This document shows positions 1 through 9,297 of a DNA stretch of 64,000 bases, piece after piece. A program made the translations under genes and the position numbers. The first letter of the stretch is position 1. The number at the start of each line of letters is the position of its first letter. The notes under the pieces were generated by a model, which was not told where the DNA came from, made no database searches, and worked only from the letters and a program-made list of their open reading frames with translations. The stretch is taken from positions 281,341 through 345,340 of the forward strand of contig NZ_JAAALB010000003.1 of assembly GCF_009905545.1 (NCBI RefSeq), given 5' to 3'. This DNA is from Cellulophaga sp. BC115SP (GTDB lineage: Bacteria; Bacteroidota; Bacteroidia; Cytophagales; Spirosomataceae).

Positions 1-174
1 CTTAGCTGTGTACTTATTTTTTGTTTGACGTGCAGCACTGTCTGGGTGAACGCCGTACACATACTCATCTCCTGCGCGTAGGTCTTTTTGCTTGATAGTA
101 TTGTTTTTTTGGTAGTCACAAGCTACTGCTAACATGGCTACTGCTGCGATGGCTAAGATATTTTTGCGATTCAT
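1..174 (-). CDS. Lipoprotein, 3' end outside window
   Basis: The minus strand carries an open frame from an ATG at 174 that runs off the left edge, so only the first 58 residues are seen. It begins with a short basic N-terminus (MNRKN), a hydrophobic stretch and a lipobox-like LAVAC with the cysteine at residue 19, the pattern of a signal peptidase II lipoprotein. The mature part is polar (GDEYVYGVHPDSAAR). I do not recognise the family and cannot assign a function. A TAnnTTTG-type -7 element lies 41 bp upstream. The stop codon lies outside the window. Confidence 0.6.
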   Translation of the reverse strand, partial: MNRKNILAIAAVAMLAVACDYQKNNTIKQKDLRAGDEYVYGVHPDSAARQTKNKYTAK

Positions 175-214
175 TGCTATGTATTTATTTGACTCGTTAT
201 CAGAAACTAGGTTA

Positions 215-222
215 CAAAAATA
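215..222 (-). promoter_or_regulatory. Possible -7 promoter element for the lipoprotein at 1-174
   Basis: On the minus strand the sequence reads TATTTTTG, an exact match to the Bacteroidota -7 consensus TAnnTTTG, 41 bp before the ATG at 174. I do not see a convincing -33 TTTG at the usual 19-21 bp spacing, so this is tentative. Confidence 0.3.
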
Positions 223-335
223 GCCCCAGTTTTTTAATTAAAAAAGTTTCTTGCAAAGTTAAACTACCTTTTTTCGCAAATATGATATATCAGTTCTTCT
301 ACAAGCATTTAGAAATGTACAAACTTGTACTATTC

Positions 336-2645
336 TTAGAATGGCAAACCTATCGCAATGTTTAGAATTAGGTTTTCTTTGCGCCAATCAGAGCTTGAAA
401 AGTCGATGTCTTTAATGACCCATCTCTCTGCCTCTGGTAAGTATGGCTTACGTAGTGGCGTTGCTAAATCAAAGCGAAGTAAGAGATAAGTAAAGTCGAA
501 ACGTAAACCAACACCAGCTCCAACGGCAAGCTGCTTATAAAAATCCTTCCCAAATACACCATCTGCACCATATAAAACCTCATCTTTATACATCCAAACG
601 TTCCCTGCATCTACAAATAATGCTCCTTGTATAAAGTCGTTAACTTTAGCTCTAAGCTCGGTATTCATTTCTAATTTCATATCACCAGCTTGTGCTCCTA
701 AGAACGTTGTGGCGTTATCACCAGAGGCATAATAAGCTCCAGGACCAATGCCACGTGCCACAAATGCCCTGATACTATTGCTACCTCCTACAATATATTG
801 CTTTGGAAATGGAAGGGAATTGGAGTTGCCATAGGGTAAACCAAAGCCAAGCATGACACGATTCGCCCATTTGATTTTACTATTGATAGTTTTGCTATAT
901 CGCATATCCAAATCATTTCGGATATAGCGAGCATAACCTACACCAAATAAAGTTTGGGCTTCATTCGTTGAATTGGCTGATTTAGCAAGCACACTTGCTA
1001 AATTCCCCGCAATTTCAAAACTTCCCGACAGGGCAAAGCTTGAGCTTTTGGTAGGTCTTGGATTATAAAAAAACTGATAAATAGAACTTGGTATAATCGT
1101 ATTTTGATCTAAAATAGTACCTAGTTGCTGTGGTGCGAACATAATCATGTAATTGATATAATCAAATGAAAAATCAAATGTTCGTACATAACTGATTGAG
1201 AGTGGTGTAAACGTATGTCTTAGTGTTGAATTCTGACTCCAGTCATAGGCCAAAGAACCACTCAAAGAGGTAGTTCGATACATGTTACCTCGATTGATAT
1301 ATTCGTAATTGACATTGAATGTTGTCGAAGGTAAGGACTGATTACGCGTTGGATTGAACTTAATAAATGGTACAGCAAAACGTGGTAGCGTAAGCGATGT
1401 TGCTACTTTGTAAGTCGAGTTATTGATGGCATTGGCTCCACCACCCACTTGAAACTGGAGACCTGTTGAGGCTGAAATGGTAAAAATTTCAGCACCTCTA
1501 AACAAGTTTAAATTACGCCAATTTACCGCAATATCAGTACCATTGAAGTTGTTTGATTTCGATGAACCACTCAATTCTGCCTGTAAGGATTTGTGTTTTT
1601 GTGGGGTCAAATAATAGTACACATCCAACAATGCCGAGTCTGAACGAGAAACTAATTCAAACTTATTTTTGACAAATTTGAAATTTTTGAGATTAATCAA
1701 ACGAGATAAAGAAACGTCTTGAAAACGGCTAGAATAATTACGACCATGACGGAAACCAATCGCATCTGCAAACACTTTTGGACGGTATCTTTTGAGGGGA
1801 TCTTGAATATCAATTCCTTGATAGTTCGTTTGTTTAATATTGGTCGTATCTACTCTTAAATCTCCATAATCAGTAATCACATGAATGTCGTTGATATAGT
1901 AAATCTTTTTGGCTACCTGAGCAACATTGGGTTTTATCTCGACCAAAATATCCACTTTAGTTTTTTTACTCATCGAATCTGCTTTGAAGATTACATAATC
2001 GGGACGGAAGTAATAAAATCCACGCTGTTTTAGTTCGCGTTCAATACGATTGCGCTCTGCCACTAAGGTTTCATAATTATACGGGTTACCCTTTACCAAA
2101 AGCGTTCTTTTCTGAGTATTGAGTAGCGCTTTCCCAAATACACTAGTATCTCCATCTGTTTCAAAATGAATCGAATCGAGCAGATATTGCGGTTTTAGAT
2201 TAATGGTATAAACGGCTTTTGCTAGACGTTTTTGGTCAACAAGGTCACCTGTAGTGGTGGTTCTAAAAAAACCTTGGTTGTTCAATAAGACATTAATTTG
2301 TTTGGTATTAGCATTAATGACGCCACGACTTGCTAGCACAGGAGGCTCACCAAATTTGCGGCGAAACCATGATCTAAATCCTTTGGGTTTGCGTGGCTCG
2401 CCCATGACATAATATAGCCACACTCGATACGGAAAACCCATGATAGCTGTATTGGGTTTGGGTCTTACAAACTCGGTCAGTTCAGCATTTACACGTTCTA
2501 TCTCTGATTTTTTGATGCTCGAATCGGCTTTGACTTTAATTTCGGCACCCGTGTATAGGCTTTCGCCAGCAGGGAGCTTTTTGGTCACCGAGCAGCTGGC
2601 TAGTAGAAGTACAAGACCGATATATAGTGCACTCTTTTGAATCAT
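336..2645 (-). CDS. tamL: TamL-type lipoprotein of the Omp85 superfamily (BamA/TamA family)
   Basis: The protein is 769 aa. It starts with a lipoprotein signal (LLLASC, Cys at about residue 18), followed by about 300 residues of POTRA-like character and a C-terminal half of alternating amphipathic strands typical of a 16-stranded Omp85 barrel. The conserved surface-antigen segment is visible (GGSNSIRAF and RGIGPGAY near residues 615-635) and the chain ends in the aromatic-rich IAIGLPF. Lipid-anchored TamA relatives with this layout are known from Bacteroidota as TamL and are paired with TamB. Here tamB lies immediately upstream on the same strand, 213 bp away. The expected role is inserting or servicing outer-membrane proteins or lipids from the periplasmic side. 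The family is clear; the exact substrate is unknown. Confidence 0.85.
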   Translation of the reverse strand: MIQKSALYIGLVLLLASCSVTKKLPAGESLYTGAEIKVKADSSIKKSEIERVNAELTEFVRPKPNTAIMGFPYRVWLYYVMGEPRKPKGFRSWFRRKFGEPPVLASRGVINANTKQINVLLNNQGFFRTTTTGDLVDQKRLAKAVYTINLKPQYLLDSIHFETDGDTSVFGKALLNTQKRTLLVKGNPYNYETLVAERNRIERELKQRGFYYFRPDYVIFKADSMSKKTKVDILVEIKPNVAQVAKKIYYINDIHVITDYGDLRVDTTNIKQTNYQGIDIQDPLKRYRPKVFADAIGFRHGRNYSSRFQDVSLSRLINLKNFKFVKNKFELVSRSDSALLDVYYYLTPQKHKSLQAELSGSSKSNNFNGTDIAVNWRNLNLFRGAEIFTISASTGLQFQVGGGANAINNSTYKVATSLTLPRFAVPFIKFNPTRNQSLPSTTFNVNYEYINRGNMYRTTSLSGSLAYDWSQNSTLRHTFTPLSISYVRTFDFSFDYINYMIMFAPQQLGTILDQNTIIPSSIYQFFYNPRPTKSSSFALSGSFEIAGNLASVLAKSANSTNEAQTLFGVGYARYIRNDLDMRYSKTINSKIKWANRVMLGFGLPYGNSNSLPFPKQYIVGGSNSIRAFVARGIGPGAYYASGDNATTFLGAQAGDMKLEMNTELRAKVNDFIQGALFVDAGNVWMYKDEVLYGADGVFGKDFYKQLAVGAGVGLRFDFTYLLLRFDLATPLRKPYLPEAERWVIKDIDFSSSDWRKENLILNIAIGLPF

Positions 2646-2858
2646 GTTTGTAATGGCTATTTTAGGCTTTGAGCATTCTGCTTTAAGCCATCATATATAA
2701 GTTTAAATTATAGTTTTTGCTACAAGATGAGCTTTATTTCATCTGATAGCTATGACTTTTACATTATAAATTGCTGCTTTAAGCTCTAGGTTAAAAGCAA
2801 CAAAGTATTTTTCGTAGAAATAATGAAAGCTTTTTGCCTAACGCCTAATAATGCAATC

Positions 2859-5800
2859 TCATTTTGCCTTATTGTTTTTTTGAAAAAACTCTTTCACGGA
2901 TTGGTATTCCAAGGTAATGACAAAACTCACGCCTGTTTCTACCACAAAACCTTCGAGTACTGTTTGAAATTGATTTTTACGGAATGCCCTAAAACGATAC
3001 CTTCCATCTTCTGTAAGACTATAGTTTACAGCGACGTTATCAAATACCTCAGTTGGATTTCGTTGCACACCGTTGGTATTTTCAAGTTCAAAGTTTTTCC
3101 CAACCTCAACCTTTAATCTATCATTGAAAAAAGCTTTGGATAGTCCAAGGTTCAAATCTGTTCGGGCAGATGACTGCCCTGCAATATTACTTTGACTAGA
3201 ATTAAGGTTTACACTCAAGTTTACCCCTTTAATCACATCGGCAGCCAATCTTTCGAGCTGGTCAGAAAGAAGTTTACTCACACTTTGACGAGCAATGGCT
3301 TCGGGGTTGATTGTAGAGAAAAAGTCGGATGATTTTTCTGAGAAAAATCTATTTAAAATCAATAAAGCAAAAACCTGTTTGTTGTTTTCCGCAATATCTG
3401 TTTGTGCCAAATACTTTAATCTATCATTTATCTTCGTTTTGACGTCGTTGTCTATGGCCAATTGTGTTTTGTCATTTAAGGTAATACTAAAAGACGTTTC
3501 CAGTTTTTTCATTGGACCGTTGAGATTTAGGTTTACATCAAAAGGCATTTTTTGACGATATTGTGATTCGGTAGAACTCAACAGGTCGGAAGGAGAGGCC
3601 ATAGTCTGGTAAATCGCTGTAATGTCGATATTACCGCTCAAAGGGTCACCCATCCAAACGATATTACTGCCGGGCTTGATTTTAAACTGCTTTTTGAGGA
3701 GTTCAAATGACAAATCGTAGCTCCCTTCTGTAAGTGAATACATCCCCAAAATGTAAGGTTGACCATTGGAACTGATCCCTGCATTGAGTTGAGCTTTGCC
3801 ACGTACTTTGAGGTTATCGCCGTTTAATTCATCTACAACAATGGTCATTTCTGACTTTTCGTCGGCTTCCAATAACAAACTTACTTCCGAAATAAAACTA
3901 GTATTGTATTTGGTCTGAGTGTTATTGGTTGAGTCTTTGGTCAATGCTTTTTTATTTTTATCGATAAAAACTACTACATCGTTGATGGCTTCTTCACTTA
4001 CGCTATTGTCGGGCATTAGTACGAAAATGCTACTTTTCTCAATCAACTTTACATTGCCATCGACCACTGCCGTACTTGTTGAGCCACTGATATTCATGTT
4101 GGCATCAACAAATGCTTTGCCATAGAAGAAATCATTGTCTTTACGCGTTGAATTGAGCACCATGAAGTTTTTGGTCGAAATCGCCAGTTTGTATTCTACT
4201 TCAGGAAGTTTTTGGAAAATAACTTTACCGTTGACTCTCAAAGGTTGGTTGAGCGTATCGCTGAGCGTAAAGTTTTTGAATTCCATTTCATGGTTTTGGA
4301 AATAGATTTTTTGTTTATCAATCAAGAGTTTTGTACCTAATTGAGAAACATCAAATGCCACTTTTTCAAAACCAATAAATCCAGCAATATCTGGTTGCTC
4401 GTTTGCTCCTTTAATTGTGATATTTCCGTTGAGACTACCATAGGCTCGGCGCATTTGCCCAAAACTAAACGCCTGAATAGTTTTTGTGCTCAACTTATTG
4501 ATATTCAATGAGAAATTGAGTGGTTTTTTGTCGCCCAAGATATAGTTTCCGATTAAGGCTATATCATTTTGGTCATTTTTTAAGGTGGTATTTACCGAAA
4601 TTTTCTCAGGCGTCTCGTTATACACATGTGCTACCAAATCTCCAATGGGTGTATTTTGGAAGGTAAAACCCTGTACGGTTACATCACCTGTAAATGAGGG
4701 TGATTTCATGTAGTTTGCCAAAATGATTTTTCCGTCGATGGTTCCATCTGCAATTGTGGAGTCAGGATATACGAGCTTAATCATTTTGTGTAAATCCAAT
4801 TTTTGAGCAATAATCTCTAACGGAGCATTGGGCGCCATTTCTGGGGTATGAATCTGAAGTAATTGTTCTTGATTTTGTAAAGAAAAATTACTCACAATCA
4901 AGCCCGCCTCACCGTATTGTAAGAAACCATTCTCGGCAACTTTCCACGGCTCGTAATTGAGTTTTAAACCATTTGGTAAAAGATTGATTCTGAATTGGTC
5001 TGAAAAGTTGGCGACTTGCCCTGCCACTCTATGATGCTCTTTTTGAAGAGAGTCTAATAAAACAAGGTTAAATTGTGCGATATCGTCGTTTACTTCTCCA
5101 TCGAGTTTAGTCTTCAGCATTTGGAAAGCATTAAAACTCAATTTTTCTAAACTTGTTTGGTAAGTAATTTTGCTCGAATCAGAGCGCATACCAAAGGCTA
5201 TTTGTTGCACACGAATGGTATCGTATTCAACAAAAGGTATTTTCAAATCCATTTGCATGGTATGACCCGCTTCGTTACTCAGTGTCGCGTTGAACGTGGT
5301 AGAGTCTAGTCTGGTCAAAGCTGGTACAAAAGCTTTGATGGCAGGGTGACCAATCGCTTTGGCTTTGATGGTAATGTCGTAAGGCTCGGTGATAAGTTTC
5401 GGATTTTGATTCGGGATTCTGAAATGACGATTAATATCCGAAATGATAATGTCAGCTAACTGCACATAATTAAATTGACCAAACATTTGGGCTTGCAGGA
5501 ATGGCGCTTGAATACTGAAAGCATTACGCTCATTGTTGTTTTGCGCCAAAATCTTAATATCATCCAAAGGAATAGGCTTACCATCTTGCGTCACAACGGC
5601 TTCATCAATCGCGATGCTGCCATTGAACTTAGCAGGATTAGTATTGGTCAAATTCATTTTTACTTGTCCTTTGATAGCTATATCATCGGGGTAAAGATGA
5701 AGATTTTTGAGCTTGAGCTGTTTAATAGCTAAAGTACCCTGAATAGCTGGATATTCGTTTGCTAGATTGGCTTTTGCTTGTAGATTGAAATTTGCATTTG

Positions 5801-7811
5801 GGTCTTCAAAAAGAGCATTAATCTGCGCTTCTTGATTACGAATCGTGGTGGCAAACTGCAAATCTTTGTAGTCATACCCCTTGATAACTGCTTGTTCTAT
5901 CTTGCCTTTTATTTCGGCATCCATAGTTTTGGGATTTGTCCCTTTTCCATGAAAATCCGTTACTAAAGTCATTTTGCCATATTGCTCTGGCTGTTTGAGC
6001 AATTTGCCTAAATCAAACTCATTGAGTGACAACTGACCGTCGTATTGCTGTTTGTTTGGAACAGTTATATTGACAAGTGTACCTTTAAATTGTGCTTTGC
6101 CAAGGTCAGAAATCAATTGTGTATTTACATTTAGATTATTGACTTTGCCTCCGATTGTCCCTTTCAATACAATTGTTTCTGGCAGTTCAATCGCCGTTGG
6201 AAGCATTTCTTTTGGTACGATTTTCTGAATATCGCTTTTAGTCACGGATACTTCATCGATACCAACTTTTACACTTGTTTTTTCAACAGAAGGTAAGCCA
6301 ACGATATTGCCATGCAACTGAATTTTGCTATGGTCAAACCCTTGGATTGTCAGTCCTGCGATACTCAAATTATTGACAGTACCTGTAGCTTTGCCTTTAA
6401 AACGCAATACTTCCTGACTATTTCCTGCGAGAGGAGGCGTTTGAGCCAGTTGTGGCGCAAGTAAGAGTATGTCAGAAAAGGCTAGTTTGCTATCTTTAAG
6501 ATTGACTAAAACTCTTGTTGACCCTATGTTTTTACTCAGCTGGTCGAGGGAGTTATAACTTAGACTTACCTCATCACGAATGATACTTTTGGGTGTTTGA
6601 ATAGTAAGTTTTTTAAGGAATGCTTTTTTATCAGTATAAGCGAAGTCGGTTTGGAGTTTTTGTAAAACAAAACCGCTTTTTTCCTTCATCGAGATGTTCT
6701 GAAGCCATCCTGTTACTCCTTTAGACGAGTATTGAATTCTTTCGGCTTCTATATTTAATGGCGTGATGCCAATATGTGCAGGGTCTAGACCTTTACTTTG
6801 ACGAGGTTTTCCCAAATCATCATAAGCAATGGTGTTGTTTTTCATCAGAATCTTTTGAACACCAAACGTCCATCCTTTTTCTGGAGTTTTAGATTGTGCT
6901 ACAGTAGGAGCAGGGACTGGCTTTTGAGAAGATTTTGGCGTTGGCTTGATATTGACTTTAACAGATGAATTGTCGAGGTAAAAGGTTTTGAGATGAATCA
7001 GTTGCTCTGCCATCGAAAACTTATCTGCTTCAGCACTGGCTTTGGTAATGTGTCCTTTGGTCGAAAGTCCTCCTGCTTGGTCGCTAATATCAAAGGCAAT
7101 ATCATCGAGATTAACTTTTTCAAAACCAAAATTTACGGGACTTGAATTTGTATCTGGAGGCGATACTTTTAATGCTGGATAGGTTTTTAATAGCAAATTA
7201 GCACCATTGAGCTTCGTATTTGCTAGTTGGTAAGTAGATGAATTAAGGTCAATTTTCTTGAAAGAAGTTTCAAACGACTTGAATGCTACATCTGCATCAG
7301 TACCGATGACGTTATCCAGATAAGTAACATGAATATCTTTTAGACTTACCTTGCCAATGTTCATCAACAAACTACTAGGTGTTGTATCATTTTTGGCAGG
7401 AGTCGTATTAGGAGAGGCGAAAGCTTTTACAATATGGTCAAAATTGAAGGTAGTATCAGGTAAAGTCCTTTTGATTTTGGCACGAATACCTTCCAGTTCA
7501 ACTTTGTTAATGGTTACCTTACTTTTGAGCAAAGCAAGCATATCCAAATCTACATACAGTTTTTGGGCAGCTACGAGTGTATCTTTTTTATTATCAGCTA
7601 CAAATACCTCGTCGAGTTCTATCCAGTCGGGGATGTGATAGGCAATACGTTTGGCTGATACTTTCGAGCCAAATTTGTTTTCTAAAAATTTTGTCACTTC
7701 CGTAGTAACTAGCGCTTGTCCACTTGGTGTTTGCAAATAGACAAAAGCCCCTATGACTAATAGGAAAATGATAGCAATTGAAAATAGTATGATGCGGATA
7801 TATGACTTCAT
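2859..7811 (-). CDS. tamB: TamB-like translocation/assembly module protein (DUF490 C-terminus)
   Basis: With the start at the ATG at 7811 the product is 1650 aa. That start puts a basic residue and one hydrophobic inner-membrane anchor (IRIILFSIAIIFLLVIG) right at the N-terminus. The frame stays open 26 codons further up, but that extension is poor in coding character. After the anchor comes the typical AsmA/TamB opening (TPSGQALVTTEVTKFLENKFG) and about 1200 residues of repetitive beta-rich sequence, the long groove-shaped part. The C-terminal roughly 300 residues resemble the conserved DUF490/TamB domain. The protein is expected to span the periplasm as a bridge between inner membrane and TamL, and in other bacteria TamB-like proteins have been tied to phospholipid transport and outer-membrane protein assembly. 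Confidence 0.87.
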   Translation of the reverse strand: MKSYIRIILFSIAIIFLLVIGAFVYLQTPSGQALVTTEVTKFLENKFGSKVSAKRIAYHIPDWIELDEVFVADNKKDTLVAAQKLYVDLDMLALLKSKVTINKVELEGIRAKIKRTLPDTTFNFDHIVKAFASPNTTPAKNDTTPSSLLMNIGKVSLKDIHVTYLDNVIGTDADVAFKSFETSFKKIDLNSSTYQLANTKLNGANLLLKTYPALKVSPPDTNSSPVNFGFEKVNLDDIAFDISDQAGGLSTKGHITKASAEADKFSMAEQLIHLKTFYLDNSSVKVNIKPTPKSSQKPVPAPTVAQSKTPEKGWTFGVQKILMKNNTIAYDDLGKPRQSKGLDPAHIGITPLNIEAERIQYSSKGVTGWLQNISMKEKSGFVLQKLQTDFAYTDKKAFLKKLTIQTPKSIIRDEVSLSYNSLDQLSKNIGSTRVLVNLKDSKLAFSDILLLAPQLAQTPPLAGNSQEVLRFKGKATGTVNNLSIAGLTIQGFDHSKIQLHGNIVGLPSVEKTSVKVGIDEVSVTKSDIQKIVPKEMLPTAIELPETIVLKGTIGGKVNNLNVNTQLISDLGKAQFKGTLVNITVPNKQQYDGQLSLNEFDLGKLLKQPEQYGKMTLVTDFHGKGTNPKTMDAEIKGKIEQAVIKGYDYKDLQFATTIRNQEAQINALFEDPNANFNLQAKANLANEYPAIQGTLAIKQLKLKNLHLYPDDIAIKGQVKMNLTNTNPAKFNGSIAIDEAVVTQDGKPIPLDDIKILAQNNNERNAFSIQAPFLQAQMFGQFNYVQLADIIISDINRHFRIPNQNPKLITEPYDITIKAKAIGHPAIKAFVPALTRLDSTTFNATLSNEAGHTMQMDLKIPFVEYDTIRVQQIAFGMRSDSSKITYQTSLEKLSFNAFQMLKTKLDGEVNDDIAQFNLVLLDSLQKEHHRVAGQVANFSDQFRINLLPNGLKLNYEPWKVAENGFLQYGEAGLIVSNFSLQNQEQLLQIHTPEMAPNAPLEIIAQKLDLHKMIKLVYPDSTIADGTIDGKIILANYMKSPSFTGDVTVQGFTFQNTPIGDLVAHVYNETPEKISVNTTLKNDQNDIALIGNYILGDKKPLNFSLNINKLSTKTIQAFSFGQMRRAYGSLNGNITIKGANEQPDIAGFIGFEKVAFDVSQLGTKLLIDKQKIYFQNHEMEFKNFTLSDTLNQPLRVNGKVIFQKLPEVEYKLAISTKNFMVLNSTRKDNDFFYGKAFVDANMNISGSTSTAVVDGNVKLIEKSSIFVLMPDNSVSEEAINDVVVFIDKNKKALTKDSTNNTQTKYNTSFISEVSLLLEADEKSEMTIVVDELNGDNLKVRGKAQLNAGISSNGQPYILGMYSLTEGSYDLSFELLKKQFKIKPGSNIVWMGDPLSGNIDITAIYQTMASPSDLLSSTESQYRQKMPFDVNLNLNGPMKKLETSFSITLNDKTQLAIDNDVKTKINDRLKYLAQTDIAENNKQVFALLILNRFFSEKSSDFFSTINPEAIARQSVSKLLSDQLERLAADVIKGVNLSVNLNSSQSNIAGQSSARTDLNLGLSKAFFNDRLKVEVGKNFELENTNGVQRNPTEVFDNVAVNYSLTEDGRYRFRAFRKNQFQTVLEGFVVETGVSFVITLEYQSVKEFFQKNNKAK

Positions 7812-7919
7812 AAGTAGGGTAAAAAACATTATGAGTAGTGTTTTATGACTCAGAATCATAAAAGAACTACTCATAATGTTATCTATCAAAAAGCACTTTG
7901 GGTTGTAAGGTTATTACAA

Positions 7920-8645
7920 CTATTTTTTGAATACGCTGGCTTCAATTTTATCATTGAATGTCACCGTGGTTGTTACTTTAGTATTACGTTTTTCAACAGT
8001 GCTATAATAGGTCGATGCACTTGGGTAGCTGATGCCGTATGGAGTTTTGGTATAGGTTGTAAACTCCTGAGTGATTTCTTCTCCTGATGCCAAATTAGTT
8101 TTTAGTTTTGACAAAAGATAAGTCGTAGCATCAAAAAACAAGTTGTATTTTACATCTTTACCTGACAATTCAATCTGATGAACAGGCTTTCCGTTATCTG
8201 CTTTCAAGCCCACATAGGTTGCAATATATCCTTTTTTAGCATAATTGATAAATGGCAACAAACCATCTGTCATTTCACGCTTTAGTCCAGCTTTGTCTTT
8301 GTCGCTAAGGTCTTTGGTTTCGTAAACGACATTTTTGTCAAGACTACCAGTTGGCACTCTGAAATAAGCTTCAGTTGGATTAGCACCGTAAATAAAGTCT
8401 CTTTTTAAGATAGTTTTCGTTTTTAAGATACCTTGATTAGCTACCGAAACTTTAGTTTCTTGGGTAAAGTCTGTTGGAGCATTTGCTACAAATGCCTGCT
8501 TGATGGTATAACTATTAACACCTTTCCACAATTCTGTGCCGCCAGTTGCGTCATAATATCTGTCAAAAATTTCGTCTGCAGTTTGAGCTTGGACCTGTAG
8601 AATAAGTGCAAAAAGTAGTCCAAAAATAAAGCTAATCTTTTTCAT
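7920..8645 (-). CDS. Secreted protein, possible LolA/LolB-like fold
   Basis: This 241-aa protein has a clear Sec signal peptide (MKKISFIFGLLFALILQVQAQ). The mature part opens with ADEIFDRYYDATGG, a start often seen in Bacteroidota proteins annotated as outer-membrane lipoprotein-sorting or DUF-type half-barrel proteins, and continues as antiparallel beta sequence. I see no catalytic motif and no lipobox. The gene lies between tamB (downstream, 108 bp beyond its stop) and a 650-bp repeat-containing gap (upstream), so it is probably its own transcription unit. A role in binding a hydrophobic ligand or lipoprotein in the periplasm is suggested only by fold resemblance. Confidence 0.6.
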   Translation of the reverse strand: MKKISFIFGLLFALILQVQAQTADEIFDRYYDATGGTELWKGVNSYTIKQAFVANAPTDFTQETKVSVANQGILKTKTILKRDFIYGANPTEAYFRVPTGSLDKNVVYETKDLSDKDKAGLKREMTDGLLPFINYAKKGYIATYVGLKADNGKPVHQIELSGKDVKYNLFFDATTYLLSKLKTNLASGEEITQEFTTYTKTPYGISYPSASTYYSTVEKRNTKVTTTVTFNDKIEASVFKK

Positions 8646-8841
8646 AAAATTGATTGTTTAATATGTCTGTAAATGCGGTATATATCTTTCTTTTTTCTTA
8701 AAGTACAGTTTCTTGTAATGATTACATAAACCTTTCCAAAAATCGAGATTATACACCTTTATAACAAATTTAACGGCATAATATTTTAATAGTCACCCTA
8801 AAATGTCATTGGTTAGACAAGAAATTGAGTATAAGGTTCAA

Positions 8842-8888
8842 AATAAAAATTCAGGTTAGAATTTTCTTGAAAAAATCCTAACCTGAAT
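8842..8888 (-). terminator. Intrinsic terminator of the Rieske/ApbE/DUF3570 locus
   Basis: Arms 8849-8865 and 8871-8888 pair over 17 bp (ATTCAGGTTAG against CTAACCTGAAT at the base, one mismatch or wobble) with a loop of about 5 nt. On the minus strand the 3' arm is followed by TTTTTATTTTG. It sits downstream of the DUF3570 gene and the repeats that follow it. Confidence 0.7.
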
Positions 8889-8932
8889 GTTAGTGATGCA
8901 TTAGGAATTTAAAAATCATTCATTTCGGATAT

Positions 8933-9297
8933 CGGATGTTGGATTTCGGAAGTGTAAGCTTCTATATTTTGTAAAAAATAAAGGTATTTTTACTTTATTT
9001 CCGAAATCAGAAATCCCAAATCCGCAATAGTTGAAAATTCTTCGTAAAACCCTAATGTCGGATGTTGGATTTCGGAAGTGTAAGCTTCTATATTTTGTAA
9101 AAAATAAAGGTATTTTACTTTATTTCCGAAATCAAAAATCCCCAATCCGCAATAGTTGAAAATTCTTCGTAAAACCTTAATGTCAGATGTTGGATTTCGG
9201 AAGTGTAAACTTTTATGTTTTGTAAAAAATAGAGGTATTTTACTTTATTTCCGAAATCAGAAATCCCCAATCTGAAATTGTTTGAAATCCTTCATTG
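8933..9297. repeat. Three tandem copies of a ~125-bp unit, each with an internal inverted repeat
   Basis: Copies start at 8933, 9059 and 9184 (CGGATGTTGG or CAGATGTTGG), giving periods of 126 and 125 bp. The first two copies differ at only a few positions; the third is more diverged at its 3' end. Within each unit GATTTCGGA near the left is mirrored by TCCGAAATC about 50 bp further on, so each copy can fold as a hairpin. The array abuts the stop codon of the DUF3570 gene (9298), so it would be transcribed as a 3' untranslated region. Confidence 0.9.

Larger units (their letters stand above)
8646..9297. other. 652-bp gene-free stretch: terminator plus tandem repeats
   Basis: No coding frame of quality is present. 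The segment holds a strong hairpin at 8849-8888 and a three-copy 125-bp tandem repeat at 8933-9297 (listed separately). The rest (8646-8841) is AT-rich and must contain the promoter of the secreted protein gene, but I cannot place it with confidence. Confidence 0.7.

Noticed and set aside
8933..9297. CRISPR array
   Set aside because: The period is about 125 bp and the units are near-identical throughout, with no repeat-spacer alternation and no cas genes.
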